Assembly: GCA_964057225.1 (NCBI GenBank)
Contig: OZ059897.1
Span: forward strand, 2,480,001 to 2,544,000
DNA from: Auanema rhodensis
Taxonomy: Eukaryota; Nematoda; Chromadorea; Rhabditida; Rhabditidae
Reading direction: 5' to 3'
Length of the DNA: 64,000 nucleotides
A model generated the notes under the pieces. That model did no database searches. It worked only from the letters and a program-made list of their open reading frames with translations, and was not told the DNA's origin. A program made the translations under genes and the position numbers. This document shows positions 8,424 to 21,757 of the stretch, piece after piece (the first letter of the stretch is position 1; each line of letters starts with the position of its first letter).

Positions 8424-11231
8424 CCCTGAAGAATTAATTTTTTCGTTGAATAACATTGTCCATCGTCTTCGTCTTAAAAAAAGGAATCTAAAAACATCTA
8501 CTTTTTGTGAAATTATTTAGAAATTTTTCGGGAAAATTTTTGTCAAAATGTTTTTGGAAGCAATGTTGAGTGTACATGGGAACTCAACATACACTAATGC
8601 ATTATTTTTCAAACGATCATAACTAATTTTTGTATAGAGCGTTTCTCAATGTAGTATAGTGCATTCGATGCGGATTTCTAAGCTGCGTTGATCTGTGTTA
8701 TCAGATTTGAGTTAGCTTAAAAATGCACCGAGATATCAACTGATATATGTTCACACTTATATCCTCGATTTTCACCCTGAAGAAATGATTTTTTCGTTGA
8801 ATAACATTGTCCATCGTCTTCGTCTTAAAAAAAGGAATCTAAAAACATCTACTTTTTGTGAAATTATCTAGAAATTTTTCGGGAAAATTTTTGTCAAAAT
8901 GTTTTTGGAAGCAATGTTGAGTGTACATGGGAACTCAACATACACTAATGCATTATTTTTCAAACGATCATAACTAATTTTTGTATGGAGCGTTTCTCAA
9001 TGTAGTATAGTGCATTCGATGCGGATTTTTAAGCTGCGTTGATCTGTGTTATCAGATTTGCGCTAGCTTAAAAATGCACCGAGTAATCAACTGATATAGG
9101 TTCACACTTATATCCTCGATTTTCACCCTGAAGAATTAATTTTTTCGTTGAATAACATTGTCCATCGTCTTTGCCTTGAAAAAAGAAATCTAAAAACTCC
9201 TACTTTTTGTGAAATTATTTAGAAATTTTTCAGGAAAATTTTTGTCAAAATGTTTTTGGAAGCAATGTTGAGTGTACATGGGAACTCAACATACACTAAT
9301 GCATTATTTTTCAAACGATCATAACTAATTTTTGTATGGAGCGTTTCTCAATGTAGTATAGTGCATTCGATGCGGATTTTTAAGCTGCGTTGATCTGTGT
9401 TATCAGATTTGAGTTAGCTTAAAAATGCACCGAGATATCAACTGATTTATGTTCACACTTATATCCTCGATTTTCACCCTGAAGAAATGATTTTTTCGTT
9501 GAATAACATTGTCCATCGTCTTCGTCTTGAAAAAAGGAATCTAAAAACATCTACTTTTTGTGAAATTATTTAGAAATTTTTCGGGAAAATTTTTGTCAAA
9601 ATGTTTTTGGAAGCAATGTTGAGTGTACATGGGAACTCAACATACACTAATGCATTATTTTTCAAACGATCATAACTAATTTTTGTATGGAGCGTTTCTC
9701 AATGTAGTATAGTGCATTCGATGCGGATTTTTAAGCTGCGTTGATCTGTGTTATCAGATTTGCGCTAGCTTAAAAATGCACCGAGTAATCAACTGATATA
9801 GGTTCACACTTATATCCTCGATTTTCACCCTGAAGAATTAATTTTTTCGTTGAATAACATTGTCCATCGTCTTTGCCTTGAAAAAAGAAATCTAAAAACT
9901 CCTACTTTTTGTGAAATTATTTAGAAATTTTTCGGGAAAATTTTTGTCACAATGTTTTTGGAAGCAATGTTGAGTGTACATGGGAACTCAACATACACTA
10001 ATGCATTATTTTTCAAACGATCATAACTAATTTTTGTATAGAGCGTTTCTCAATGTAGTATAGTGCATTCGATGCGGATTTTTAAGCTGCGTTGATCTGT
10101 GTTATCAGATTTGAGTTAACTTAAAAATGCACCGAGATATCAACTGATATATGTTCACACTTATATCCTCGATTTTCACCCTGAAGAAATGATTTTTTCG
10201 TTGAAAAACATTGTCCATCGTATTTGTCTTGAAAAAAGGAATCTAAAAACATCTACTTTTTGTGAAATTATTTAGAAATTTTTCGGGAAAATTTTTGTCA
10301 AAATGTTTTTGGAAGCAATGTTGAGTGTACATGGGAACTCAACATACACTAATGCATTATTTTTCAAACGATCATAACTAATTTTTGTATAGAGCGTTTC
10401 TCATTGTAGTATAGTGCATTCGATGCGGATTTTCAAGCTGCGTTGATCTGTGTTATCAGATTTGAGTTAACTTAAAAATGCACCGAGATATCAACTGATA
10501 TAGGTTCACACTTGTATCCTCGATTTTCACCCTGAAGAAATGATTTTTTCGTTAAAAAACATTGTCCATCGTCTTCGTCTTGAAAAAAGGAATCTAAAAA
10601 CATCTACTTTTTGTGAAATTATTCAGAAATTTTTCGGGAAAATTTTTGTCAAAATGTTTTTGGAAGCAATGTTGAGTGTACATGGGAACTCAACATACAC
10701 TAATGCATTATTTTTCAAACGATCATAACTAATTTTTGTATGGAGCGTTTTTCAATGTAGTATAGTGCATTCGATGCAGATTTTTAAGCTGCGTTGATCT
10801 GTGTTATCATATTTGAGTTAACTTAAAAATGCACCGAGATATCAACTGATATAGGTTCACACTTGTATCCTCGATTTTCACCCTGAAGAATTAATTTTTT
10901 CGTTGAATAACATTGTCCATCGTCTTTGCCTTGAAAAAAGAAATCTAAAAACTCCTACTTTTTGTGAAATTATTTGGAAATTTTTCGGGAAAATTTTTGT
11001 CACAATGTTTTTGGAAGCAATGTTGAGTGTACATGGGAACTCAACATACACTAATGCATTATTTTTCAAACGATCATAACTAATTTTTGTATGGAGCGTT
11101 TCTCAATGTAGTATAGTGCATTCGATGCGGATTTTTAAGCTGCGTTGATCTGTGTTATCAGATTTGAGTTAACTTAAAAATGCACCGAGATATCAACTGA
11201 TATATGTTCACACTTATATCCTCGATTTTCA
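8424..11231 (+). repeat. 8-mer higher-order repeat, copy 1 (2,808 bp)
   Basis: m25-m32 in order: attaat/cttaaa hybrid with tttcta; A(cttaaa, gctagc); B(cagg, gatttatg); A(gctagc); B(c123); A'(gtatttg, cattg, ttttca); A with gttaaaaaac, ttattcag, gcagat and atcatattt; B(ttatttgg, c123). Each unit has its counterpart exactly 2,808 bp later. Confidence 0.8.
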
Positions 11232-14039
11232 CCCTGAAGAATTAATTTTTTCGTTGAATAACATTGTCCATCGTCTTCGTCTTAAAAAAAGGAATCTAAA
11301 AACATCTACTTTTTGTGAAATTATTTAGAAATTTTTCGGGAAAATTTTTGTCAAAATGTTTTTGGAAGCAATGTTGAGTGTACATGGGAACTCAACATAC
11401 ACTAATGCATTATTTTTCATACGATCATAACTAATTTTTGTATAGAGCGTTTCTCAATGTAGTATAGTGCATTCGATGCGGATTTCTAAGCTGCGTTGAT
11501 CTGTGTTATCAGATTTGAGTTAGCTTAAAAATGCACCGAGATATCAACTGATATATGTTCACACTTATATCCTCGATTTTCACCCTGAATAAATGATTTT
11601 TTCGTTGAATAACATTGTCCATCGTCTTCGTCTTAAAAAAAGGAATCTAAAAACATCTACTTTTTGTGAAATTATTTAGAAATTTTTCGGGAAAATTTTT
11701 GTCAAAATGTTTTTGGAAGCAATGTTGAGTGTACATGGGAACTCAACATACACTAATGCATTATTTTTCGAACGATCATAACTAATTTTTGTATGGAGCG
11801 TTTCTCAATGTAGTATAGTGCATTCGATGCGGATTTTTAAGCTGCGTTGATCTGTGTTATCAGATTTGCGCTAGCTTAAAAATGCACCGAGTAATCAACT
11901 GATATAGGTTCACACTTATATCCTCGATTTTCACCCTGAAGAATTAATTTTTTCGTTGAATAACATTGTCCATCGTCTTTGCCTTGAAAAAAGAAATCTA
12001 AAAACTCCTACTTTTTGTGAAATTATTTAGAAATTTTTCAGGAAAATTTTTGTCAAAATGTTTTTGGAAGCAATGTTGAGTGTACATGGGAACTCAACAT
12101 ACACTAATGCATTATTTTTCAAACGATCATAACTAATTTTTGTATGGAGCGTTTCTCAATGTAGTATAGTGCATTCGATGCGGATTTTTAAGCTGCGTTG
12201 ATCTGTGTTATCAGATTTGAGTTAGCTTAAAAATGCACCGAGATATCAACTGATTTATGTTCACACTTATATCCTCGATTTTCACCCTGAAGAAATGATT
12301 TTTTCGTTGAATAACATTGTCCATCGTCTTCGTCTTGAAAAAAGGAATCTAAAAACATCTACTTTTTGTGAAATTATTTAGAAATTTTTCGGGAAAATTT
12401 TTGTCAAAATGTTTTTGGAAGCAATGTTGAGTGTACATGGGAACTCAACATACACTAATGCATTATTTTTCAAACGATCATAACTAATTTTTGTATGGAG
12501 CGTTTCTCAATGTAGTATAGTGCATTCGATGCGGATTTTTAAGCTGCGTTGATCTGTGTTATCAGATTTGCGCTAGCTTAAAAATGCACCGAGTAATCAA
12601 CTGATATAGGTTCACACTTATATCCTCGATTTTCACCCTGAAGAATTAATTTTTTCGTTGAATAACATTGTCCATCGTCTTTGCCTTGAAAAAAGAAATC
12701 TAAAAACTCCTACTTTTTGTGAAATTATTTAGAAATTTTTCGGGAAAATTTTTGTCACAATGTTTTTGGAAGCAATGTTGAGTGTACATGGGAACTCAAC
12801 ATACACTAATGCATTATTTTTCAAACGATCATAACTAATTTTTGTATAGAGCGTTTCTCAATGTAGTATAGTGCATTCGATGCGGATTTTTAAGCTGCGT
12901 TGATCTGTGTTATCAGATTTGAGTTAACTTAAAAATGCACCGAGATATCAACTGATATATGTTCACACTTATATCCTCGATTTTCACCCTGAAGAAATGA
13001 TTTTTTCGTTGAAAAACATTGTCCATCGTATTTGTCTTGAAAAAAGGAATCTAAAAACATCTACTTTTTGTGAAATTATTTAGAAATTTTTCGGGAAAAT
13101 TTTTGTCAAAATGTTTTTGGAAGCAATGTTGAGTGTACATGGGAACTCAACATACACTAATGCATTATTTTTTAAACGATCATAACTAATTTTTGTATAG
13201 AGCGTTTCTCATTGTAGTATAGTGCATTCGATGCGGATTTTCAAGCTGCGTTGATCTGTGTTATCAGATTTGAGTTAACTTAAAAATGCACCGAGATATC
13301 AACTGATATAGGTTCACACTTGTATCCTCGATTTTCACCCTGAAGAAATGATTTTTTCGTTAAAAAACATTGTCCATCGTCTTCGTCTTGAAAAAAGGAA
13401 TCTAAAAACATCTACTTTTTGTGAAATTATTCAGAAATTTTTCGGGAAAATTTTTGTCAAAATGTTTTTGGAAGCAATGTTGAGTGTACATGGGAACTCA
13501 ACATACACTAATGCATTATTTTTCAAACGATCATAACTAATTTTTGTATGGAGCGTTTCTCAATGTAGTATAGTGCATTCGATGCAGATTTTTAAGCTGC
13601 GTTGATCTGTGTTATCATATTTGAGTTAACTTAAAAATGCACCGAGATATCAACTGATATAGGTTCACACTTGTATCCTCGATTTTCACCCTGAAGAATT
13701 AATTTTTTCGTTGAATAACATTGTCCATCGTCTTTGCCTTGGAAAAAGAAATCTAAAAACTCCTACTTTTTGTGAAATTATTTGGAAATTTTTCGGGAAA
13801 ATTTTTGTCACAATGTTTTTGGAAGCAATGTTGAGTGTACATGGGAACTCAACATACACTAATGCATTATTTTTCAAACGATCATAACTAATTTTTGTAT
13901 GGAGCGTTTCTCAATGTAGTATAGTGCATTCGATGCGGATTTTTAAGCTGCGTTGATCTGTGTTATCAGATTTGAGTTAGCTTAAAAATGCACCGAGATA
14001 TCAACTGATTTATGTTCACACTTATATCCTCGATTTTCA
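11232..14039 (+). repeat. 8-mer higher-order repeat, copy 2
   Basis: m33-m40 repeat the eight units of 8424-11231 in the same order. Private changes since duplication include cataacga-like catacg near 11419, ccctgaataa at 11583, tcgaacg near 11769, a tttttaaac near 13170 and cttggaaa near 13739. The last unit continues with gttagc/gatttatg instead of gttaac/gatatatg, so the copy ends within it. Confidence 0.8.
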
Positions 14040-15794
14040 CCCTGAAGAAATGATTTTTTCGTTGAATAACATTGTCCATCGTCTTCGTCTTGAAAAAAGG
14101 AATCTAAAAACATCTACTTTTTGTGAAATTATTTAGAAATTTTTCGGGAAAATTTTTGTCAAAATGTTTTTGGAAGCAATGTTGAGTGTACATGGGAACT
14201 CAACATACACTAATGCATTATTTTTCAAACGATCATAACTAATTTTTGTATGGAGCGTTTCTCAATGTAGTATAGTGCATTCGATGCGGATTTTTAAGCT
14301 GCGTTGATCTGTGTTATCAGATTTGCGCTAGCTTAAAAATGCACCGAGTAATCAACTGATATAGGTTCACACTTATATCCTCGATTTTCACCCTGAAGAA
14401 TTAATTTTTTCGTTGAATAACATTGTCCATCGTCTTTGCCTTGAAAAAAGAAATCTAAAAACTCCTACTTTTTGTGAAATTATTTAGAAATTTTTCGGGA
14501 AAATTTTTGTCACAATGTTTTTGGAAGCAATGTTGAGTGTACATGGGAACTCAACATACACTAATGCATTATTTTTCAAACGATCATAACTAATTTTTGT
14601 ATAGAGCGTTTCTCAATGTAGTATAGTGCATTCGATGCGGATTTTTAAGCTGCGTTGATCTGTGTTATCAGATTTGCGCTAGCTTAAAAATGCACCGAGA
14701 TATCAACTGATATAGGTTCACACTTATATCCTCGATTTTCACCCTGAAGAATTAATTTTTTCGTTGAATAACATTGTCCATCGTCTTTGCCTTGAAAAAA
14801 GAAATCTAAAAACTCCTACTTTTTGTGAAATTATTTAGAAATTTTTCGGGAAAATTTTTGTCACAATGTTTTTGGAAGCAATGTTGAGTGTACATGGGAA
14901 CTCAACATACACTAATGCATTATTTTTCAAACGATCATAACTAATTTTTGTATAGAGCGTTTCTCAATGTAGTATAGTGCATTCGATGCGGATTTTTAAG
15001 CTGCGTTGATCTGTGTTATCAGATTTGAGTTAACTTAAAAATGCACCGAGATATCAACTGATATATGTTCACACTTATATCCTCGATTTTCACCCTGAAG
15101 AAATGATTTTTTCGTTGAAAAACATTGTCCATCGTATTTGTCTTGAAAAAAGGAATCTAAAAACATCTACTTTTTGTGAAATTATTTAGAAATTTTTCGG
15201 GAAAATTTTTGTCAAAATGTTTTTGGAAGCAATGTTGAGTGTACATGGGAACTCAACATACACTAATGCATTATTTTTCAAACGATCATAACTAATTTTT
15301 GTATAGAGCGTTTCTCATTGTAGTATAGTGCATTCGATGCGGATTTTCAAGCTGCGTTGATCTGTGTTATCAGATTTGAGTTAACTTAAAAATGCACCGA
15401 GATATCAACTGATATAGGTTCACACTTGTATCCTCGATTTTCACCCTGAAGAAATGATTTTTTCGTTAAAAAACATTGTCCATCGTCTTCGTCTTGAAAA
15501 AAGGAATCTAAAAACATCTACTTTTTGTGAAATTATTCAGAAATTTTTCGGGAAAATTTTTGTCAAAATGTTTTTGGAAGCAATGTTGAGTGTACATGGG
15601 AACTCAACATACACTAATGCATTATTTTTCAAACGATCATAACTAATTTTTGTATGGAGCGTTTCTCAATGTAGTATAGTGCATTCGATGCAGATTTTTA
15701 AGCTGCGTTGATCTGTGTTATCATATTTGAGTTAACTTAAAAATGCACCGAGATATCAACTGATATATGTTCACACTTATATCCTCGATTTTCA
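14040..15794 (+). repeat. 8-mer higher-order repeat, truncated copy 3
   Basis: m41-m45 correspond to units 4-7 of the 8-mer, with unit 5 (B, c123) present twice. The extra copy at 14391-14741 combines gctagc with gagatatc and so breaks the usual 3' haplotype. The final unit (15444) has ttattcag, gcagat and atcatattt like its counterparts at 10530 and 13338. Confidence 0.7.
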
Positions 15795-16145
15795 CCCTGA
15801 AGAAATGATTTTTTCGTTGAAAAACATTGTCCATCGTATTCGTCTTGAAAAAAGGAATCTAAAAACATCTACTTTTCGTGAAATTATTTAGAAATTTTTC
15901 GGGAAAATTTTTGTCAAAATGTTTTTGGAAGCAATGTTGAGTGTACATGGGAACTCAACATACACTAATGCATTATTTTTCAAACGATCATAACTAATTT
16001 TTGTATAGAGCGTTTCTCAATGTAGTATAGTGCATTCGATGCGGATTTTTAAGCTGCGTTGATCTGTGTTATCAGATTTGAGTTAGCTTAAAAATGCACC
16101 GAGATATCAACTGATATATGTTCACACTTATATCCTCGATTTTCA

Positions 16146-16494
16146 CCCTGAAGAAATGATTTTTTCGTTGAATAACATTGTCCATCATCTTCGTCTTGAA
16201 AAAAGGAATCTAAAAACATCTAATTTTGTGAAATTATTTAGAAATTTTTCGGGAAAATTTTTGTCAAAATGTTTTTGGAAGCAATGTTGAGTGTACATGG
16301 GAACTCAACATACACTAATGCATTATTTTTCAAACGATCATAACTAATTTTTGTATGGAGCGTTTCTCAATGTAGTATAGTGCATTCGATGCGGATTTTT
16401 AAGCTGCGTTGATCTGTGTTATCAGATTTGCGCTAGCTTAAAATGCACCGAGTAATCAACTGATATAGGTTCACACTTATATCCTCGATTTTCA
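16146..16494 (+). repeat. 349-bp monomer m47 (two one-base deletions)
   Basis: It is short by one base at the t-run near site 80 (taattttg) and by one base at the a-run near site 300. The next unit starts at 16495. It is the shortest unit in the window. Confidence 0.8.
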
Positions 16495-16845
16495 CCCTGA
16501 AGAATTAATTTTTTCGTTGAATAACATTGTCCATCGTCTTTGCCTTGAAAAAAGAAATCTAAAAACTCCTACTTTTTGTGAAATTATTTAGAAATTTTTC
16601 AGGAAAATTTTTGTCAAAATGTTTTTGGAAGCAATGTTGAGTGTACATGGGAACTCAACATACACTAATGCATTATTTTTCAAACGATCATAACTAATTT
16701 TTGTATAGAGCGTTTCTCAATGTAGTATAGTGCATTCGATGCGGATTTCTAAGCTGCGTTGATCTGTGTTATCAGATTTGAGTTAGCTTAAAAATGCACC
16801 GAGATATCAACTGATATATGTTCACACTTATATCCTCGATTTTCA

Positions 16846-17195
16846 CCCTGAAGAAATGATTTTTTCGTTGAAAAACATTGTCCATCATCTTCGTCTTGAA
16901 AAAAGGAATCTAAAAACATCTAATTTTGTGAAATTATTTAGAAATTTTTCGGGAAAATTTTTGTCAAAATGTTTTTGGAAGCAATGTTGAGTGTACATGG
17001 GAACTCAACATACACTAATGCATTATTTTTCAAACGATCATAACTAATTTTTGTATAGAGCGTTTCTCAATGTAGTATAGTGCATTCGATGCGGATTTCT
17101 AAGCTGCGTTGATCTGTGTTATCAGATTTGAGTTAGCTTAAAAATGCACCGAGATATCAACTGATATATGTTCACACTTATATCCTCGATTTTCA
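16846..17195 (+). repeat. 350-bp monomer m49
   Basis: It carries the same taattttg lesion as m47, two units upstream, but has a normal agcttaaaaa arm. The next unit starts at 17196 with ctctgaag. Confidence 0.8.
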
Positions 17196-18950
17196 CTCTG
17201 AAGAAATGATTTTTTCGTTGAATAACATTGTCCATCGTCTTCGTCTTAAAAAAAGGAATCTAAAAACATCTACTTTTTGTGAAATTATTTAGAAATTTTT
17301 CGGGAAAATTTTTGTCAAAATGTTTTTGGAAGCAATGTTGAGTGTACATGGGAACTCAACATACACTAATGCATTATTTTTCAAACGATCATAACTAATT
17401 TTTGTATGGAGCGTTTCCCAATGTAGTATAGTGCATTCGATGCGGATTTTTAAGCTGCGTTGATCTGTGTTATCAGATTTGAGTTAACTTAAAAATGCAC
17501 CGAGATATCAACTGATATAGGTTCACACTTGTATCCTCGATTTTCACCCTGAAGAATTAATTTTTTCGTTGAATAACATTGTCCATCGTCTTTGCCTTGA
17601 AAAAAGAAATCTAAAAACTCCTACTTTTTGTGAAATTATTTGGAAATTTTTCGGGAAAATTTTTGTCACAATGTTTTTGGAAGCAATGTTGAGTGTACAT
17701 GGGAACTCAACATACACTAATGCATTATTTTTCAAACGATCATAACTAATTTTTGTATAGAGCGTTTCTCATTGTAGTATAGTGCATTCGATGCGGATTT
17801 TTAAGCTGCGTTGATCTGTGTTATCAGATTTGAGTTAACTTAAAAATGCACCGAGATATCAACTGATATAGGTTCACACTTGTATCCTCGATTTTCACCC
17901 TGAAGAAATGATTTTTTCGTTGAAAAACATTGTCCATCGTATTCGTCTTGAAAAAAGGAATCTAAAAACATCTACTTTTCGTGAAATTATTTAGAAATTT
18001 TTCGGGAAAATTTTTGTCAAAATGTTTTTGGAAGCAATGTTGAGTGTACATGGGAACTCAACATACACTAATGCATTATTTTTCAAACGATCATAACTAA
18101 TTTTTGTATAGAGCGTTTCTCAATGTAGTATAGTGCATTCGATGCGGATTTTTAAGCTGCGTTGATCTGTGTTATCAGATTTGAGTTAGCTTAAAAATGC
18201 ACCGAGATATCAACTGATATATGTTCACACTTATATCCTCGATTTTCACCCTGAAGAAATGATTTTTTCGTTGAATAACATTGTCCATCATCTTCGTCTG
18301 GAAAAAAGGAATCTAAAAACATCTACTTTTTGTGAAATTATTCAGAAATTTTTCGGGAAAATTTTTGTCAAAATGTTTTTGGAAGCAATGTTGAGTGTAC
18401 ATGGGAACTCAACATACACTAATGCATTATTTTTCAAACGATCATAACTAATTTTTGTATGGAGCGTTTCTCAATGTAGTATAGTGCATTCGATGCGGAT
18501 TTTTAAGCTGCGTTGATCTGTGTTATCAGATTTGAGTTAGCTTAAAAATGCACCGAGATATCAACTGATTTATGTTCACACTTATATCCTCGATTTTCAC
18601 CCTGAAGAAATGATTTTTTCGTTGAATAACATTGTCCATCGTCTTCGTCTTGAAAAAAGGAATCTAAAAACATCTACTTTTTGTGAAATTATTTAGAAAT
18701 TTTTCGGGAAAATTTTTGTCAAAATGTTTTTGGAAGCAATGTTGAGTGTACATGGGAACTCAACATACACTAATGCATTATTTTTCAAACGATCATAACT
18801 AATTTTTGTATGGAGCGTTTCTCAATGTAGTATAGTGCATTCGATGCGGATTTTTAAGCTGCGTTGATCTGTGTTATCAGATTTGAGTTAGCTTAAAAAT
18901 GCACCGAGATATCAACTGATATATGTTCACACTTATATCCTCGATTTTCA
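17196..18950 (+). repeat. Monomers m50-m54, including one trimer cassette
   Basis: m50-m52 are the cassette ctctgaag/cttaaa/cccaat, then B(ttatttgg, cattg), then A' ttcgtg. m53 is A(a42) with a private gtctgg and ttattcag. m54 is a plain A unit with gttagc. The gatttatg allele ends m53. Confidence 0.6.
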
Positions 18951-19300
18951 CCCTGAAGAAATGATTTTTTCGTTGAATAACATTGTCCATCGTCTTCGTC
19001 TTGAAAAAAGGAATCTAAAAACATCTACTTTTTCTGAAATTATTTAGAAATTTTTCGGGAAAATTTTTGTCAAAATGTTTTTGGAAGCAATGTTGAGTGT
19101 ACATGGGAACTCAACATACACTAATGCATTATTTTTCAAACGATCATAACTAATTTTTGTATGGAGCGTTTCTCAATGTAGTATAGTGCATTCGATGCGG
19201 ATTTTTAAGCTGCGTTGATCTGTGTTATCAGATTTGCGCTAGCTTAAAATGCACCGAGTAATCAACTGATATAGGTTCACACTTATATCCTCGATTTTCA
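18951..19300 (+). repeat. 350-bp monomer m55
   Basis: It has the same agcttaaaat deletion and ttttctg allele as m11 at 3511, which identifies it as that unit's duplicate. Confidence 0.8.
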
Positions 19301-21757
19301 CCCTGAAGAAATGATTTTTTCGTTGAAAAACATTGTCCATCGTATTCGTCTTGAAAAAAGGAATCTAAAAACATCTACTTTTCGTGAAATTATTTAGAAA
19401 TTTTTCGGGAAAATTTTTGTCAAAATGTTTTTGGAAGCAATGTTGAGTGTACATGGGAACTCAACATACACTAATGCATTATTTTTCAAACGATCATAAC
19501 TAATTTTTGTATAGAGCGTTTCTCAATGTAGTATAGTGCATTCGATGCGGATTTTTAAGCTGCGTTGATCTGTGTTATCAGATTTGAGTTAGCTTAAAAA
19601 TGCACCGAGATATCAACTGATATATGTTCACACTTATATCCTCGATTTTCACCCTGAAGAAATGATTTTTTCGTTGAAAAACATTGTCCATCGTATTCGT
19701 CTTGAAAAAAGGAATCTAAAAACATCTACTTTTCGTGAAATTATTTAGAAATTTTTCGGGAAAATTTTTGTCAAAATGTTTTTGGAAGCAATGTTGAGTG
19801 TACATGGGAACTCAACATACACTAATGCATTATTTTTCAAACGATCATAACTAATTTTTGTATTAAGGGTTTCTCAATGTAGTATAGTGCATTCGATGCG
19901 GATTTTTAAGCTGCGTTGATCTGTGTTATCAGATTTGAGTTAGCTTAAAAATGCACCGAGATATCAACTGATATATGTTCACACTTATATCCTCGATTTT
20001 CACCCTGAAGAAATGATTTTTTCGTTGAATAACATTGTCCATCATCTTCGTCTTGAAAAAAGGAATCTAAAAACATCTACTTTTTGTGAAATTATTTAGA
20101 AATTTTTCGGGAAAATTTTTGTCAAAATGTTTTTGGAAGCAATGTTGAGTGTACATGGGAACTCAACATACACTAATGCATTATTTTTCAAACGATCATA
20201 ACTAATTTTTGTATAGAGCGTTTCTCAATGTAGTATAGTGCATTCGATGCGGATTTCTAAGCTGCGTTGATCTGTGTTATCAGATTTGAGTTAGCTTAAA
20301 AATACACCGAGATATCAACTGATATATGTTCACACTTATATCCTCGATTTTCACTCTGAAGAAATGATTTTTTCGTTGAATAACATTGTCCATCGTCTTC
20401 GTCTTAAAAAAAGGAATCTAAAAACATCTACTTTTTGTGAAATTATTTAGAAATTTTTCGGGAAAATTTTTGTCAAAATGTTTTTGGAAGCAATGTTGAG
20501 TGTACATGGGAACTCAACATACACTAATGCATTATTTTTCAAACGATCATAACTAATTTTTGTATGGAGCGTTTCCCAATGTAGTATAGTGCATTCGATG
20601 CGGATTTTTAAGCTGCGTTGATCTGTGTTATCAGATTTGAGTTAACTTAAAAATGCACCGAGATATCAACTGATATAGGTTCACACTTGTATCCTCGATT
20701 TTCACCCTGAAGAATTAATTTTTTCGTTGAATAACATTGTCCATCGTCTTTGCCTTGAAAAAAGAAATCTAAAAACTCCTACTTTTTGTGAAATTATTTG
20801 GAAATTTTTCGGGAAAATTTTTGTCACAATGTTTTTGGAAGCAATGTTGAGTGTACATGGGAACTCAACATACACTAATGCATTATTTTTCAAACGATCA
20901 TAACTAATTTTTGTATAGAGCGTTTCTCATTGTAGTATAGTGCATTCGATGCGGATTTTTAAGCTGCGTTGATCTGTGTTATCAGATTTGAGTTAACTTA
21001 AAAATGCACCGAGATATCAACTGATATAGGTTCACACTTGTATCCTCGATTTTCACCCTGAAGAAATGATTTTTTCGTTGAAAAACATTGTCCATCGTAT
21101 TCGTCTTGAAAAAAGGAATCTAAAAACATCTACTTTTCGTGAAATTATTTAGAAATTTTTCGGGAAAATTTTTGTCAAAATGTTTTTGGAAGCAATGTTG
21201 AGTGTACATGGGAACTCAACATACACTAATGCATTATTTTTCAAACGATCATAACTAATTTTTGTATAGAGCGTTTCTCAATGTAGTATAGTGCATTCGA
21301 TGCGGATTTTTAAGCTGCGTTGATCTGTGTTATCAGATTTGAGTTAGCTTAAAAATGCACCGAGATATCAACTGATATATGTTCACACTTATATCCTCGA
21401 TTTTCACCCTGAAGAAATGATTTTTTCGTTGAATAACATTGTCCATCATCTTCGTCTTGAAAAAAGGAATCTAAAAACATCTACTTTTTGTGAAATTATT
21501 TAGAAATTTTTCGGGAAAATTTTTGTCAAAATGTTTTTGGAAGCAATGTTGAGTGTACATGGGAACTCAACATACACTAATGCATTATTTTTCAAACGAT
21601 CATAACTAATTTTTGTATGGAGCGTTTCTCAATGTAGTATAGTGCATTCGATGCGGATTTTTAAGCTGCGTTGATCTGTGTTATCAGATTTGAGTTAGCT
21701 TAAAAATGCACCGAGATATCAACTGATATATGTTCACACTTATATCCTCGATTTTCA
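18951..21757 (+). repeat. Eight-monomer block, second copy of the 15.4-kb-distant duplication
   Basis: m55-m62 match m11-m18 (3511-6317) unit by unit at an offset of 15,440 bp (44 monomers minus four bases). They share ttttctg, agcttaaaat and aatacacc, the last found only in these two blocks. Differences: m55 has gtcttcg rather than atcttcg, and m57 has a private substitution cluster (tattaaggg) at 19861-19869. Confidence 0.75.

Larger units (their letters stand above)
15795..17195 (+). repeat. Irregular monomers m46-m49 with short units
   Basis: m46 A' ttcgtg; m47 A(a42) of 349 bp; m48 B(cagg) joined to a tttcta/gttagc 3' part; m49 a28 combined with atcttcg, 350 bp. m47 and m49 share the lesion taattttg in place of tactttttg, and m47 also has agcttaaaat. 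Mosaic units and three of the array's five one-base deletions cluster here, suggesting a local site of unequal exchange. Confidence 0.65.

Noticed and set aside
10540-10728. Plus-strand open frame of 62 codons, also at eleven other monomers
   Set aside because: It lies inside the satellite unit, exists only where one T-to-C change removes the usual stop, and has no signal of coding constraint, promoter or neighbour. Not a gene.
11583-11595. Polyadenylation-like signal gaataaatg (also aaaataaatc near 58670)
   Set aside because: Each is a private single-base change in one monomer with no transcript context.
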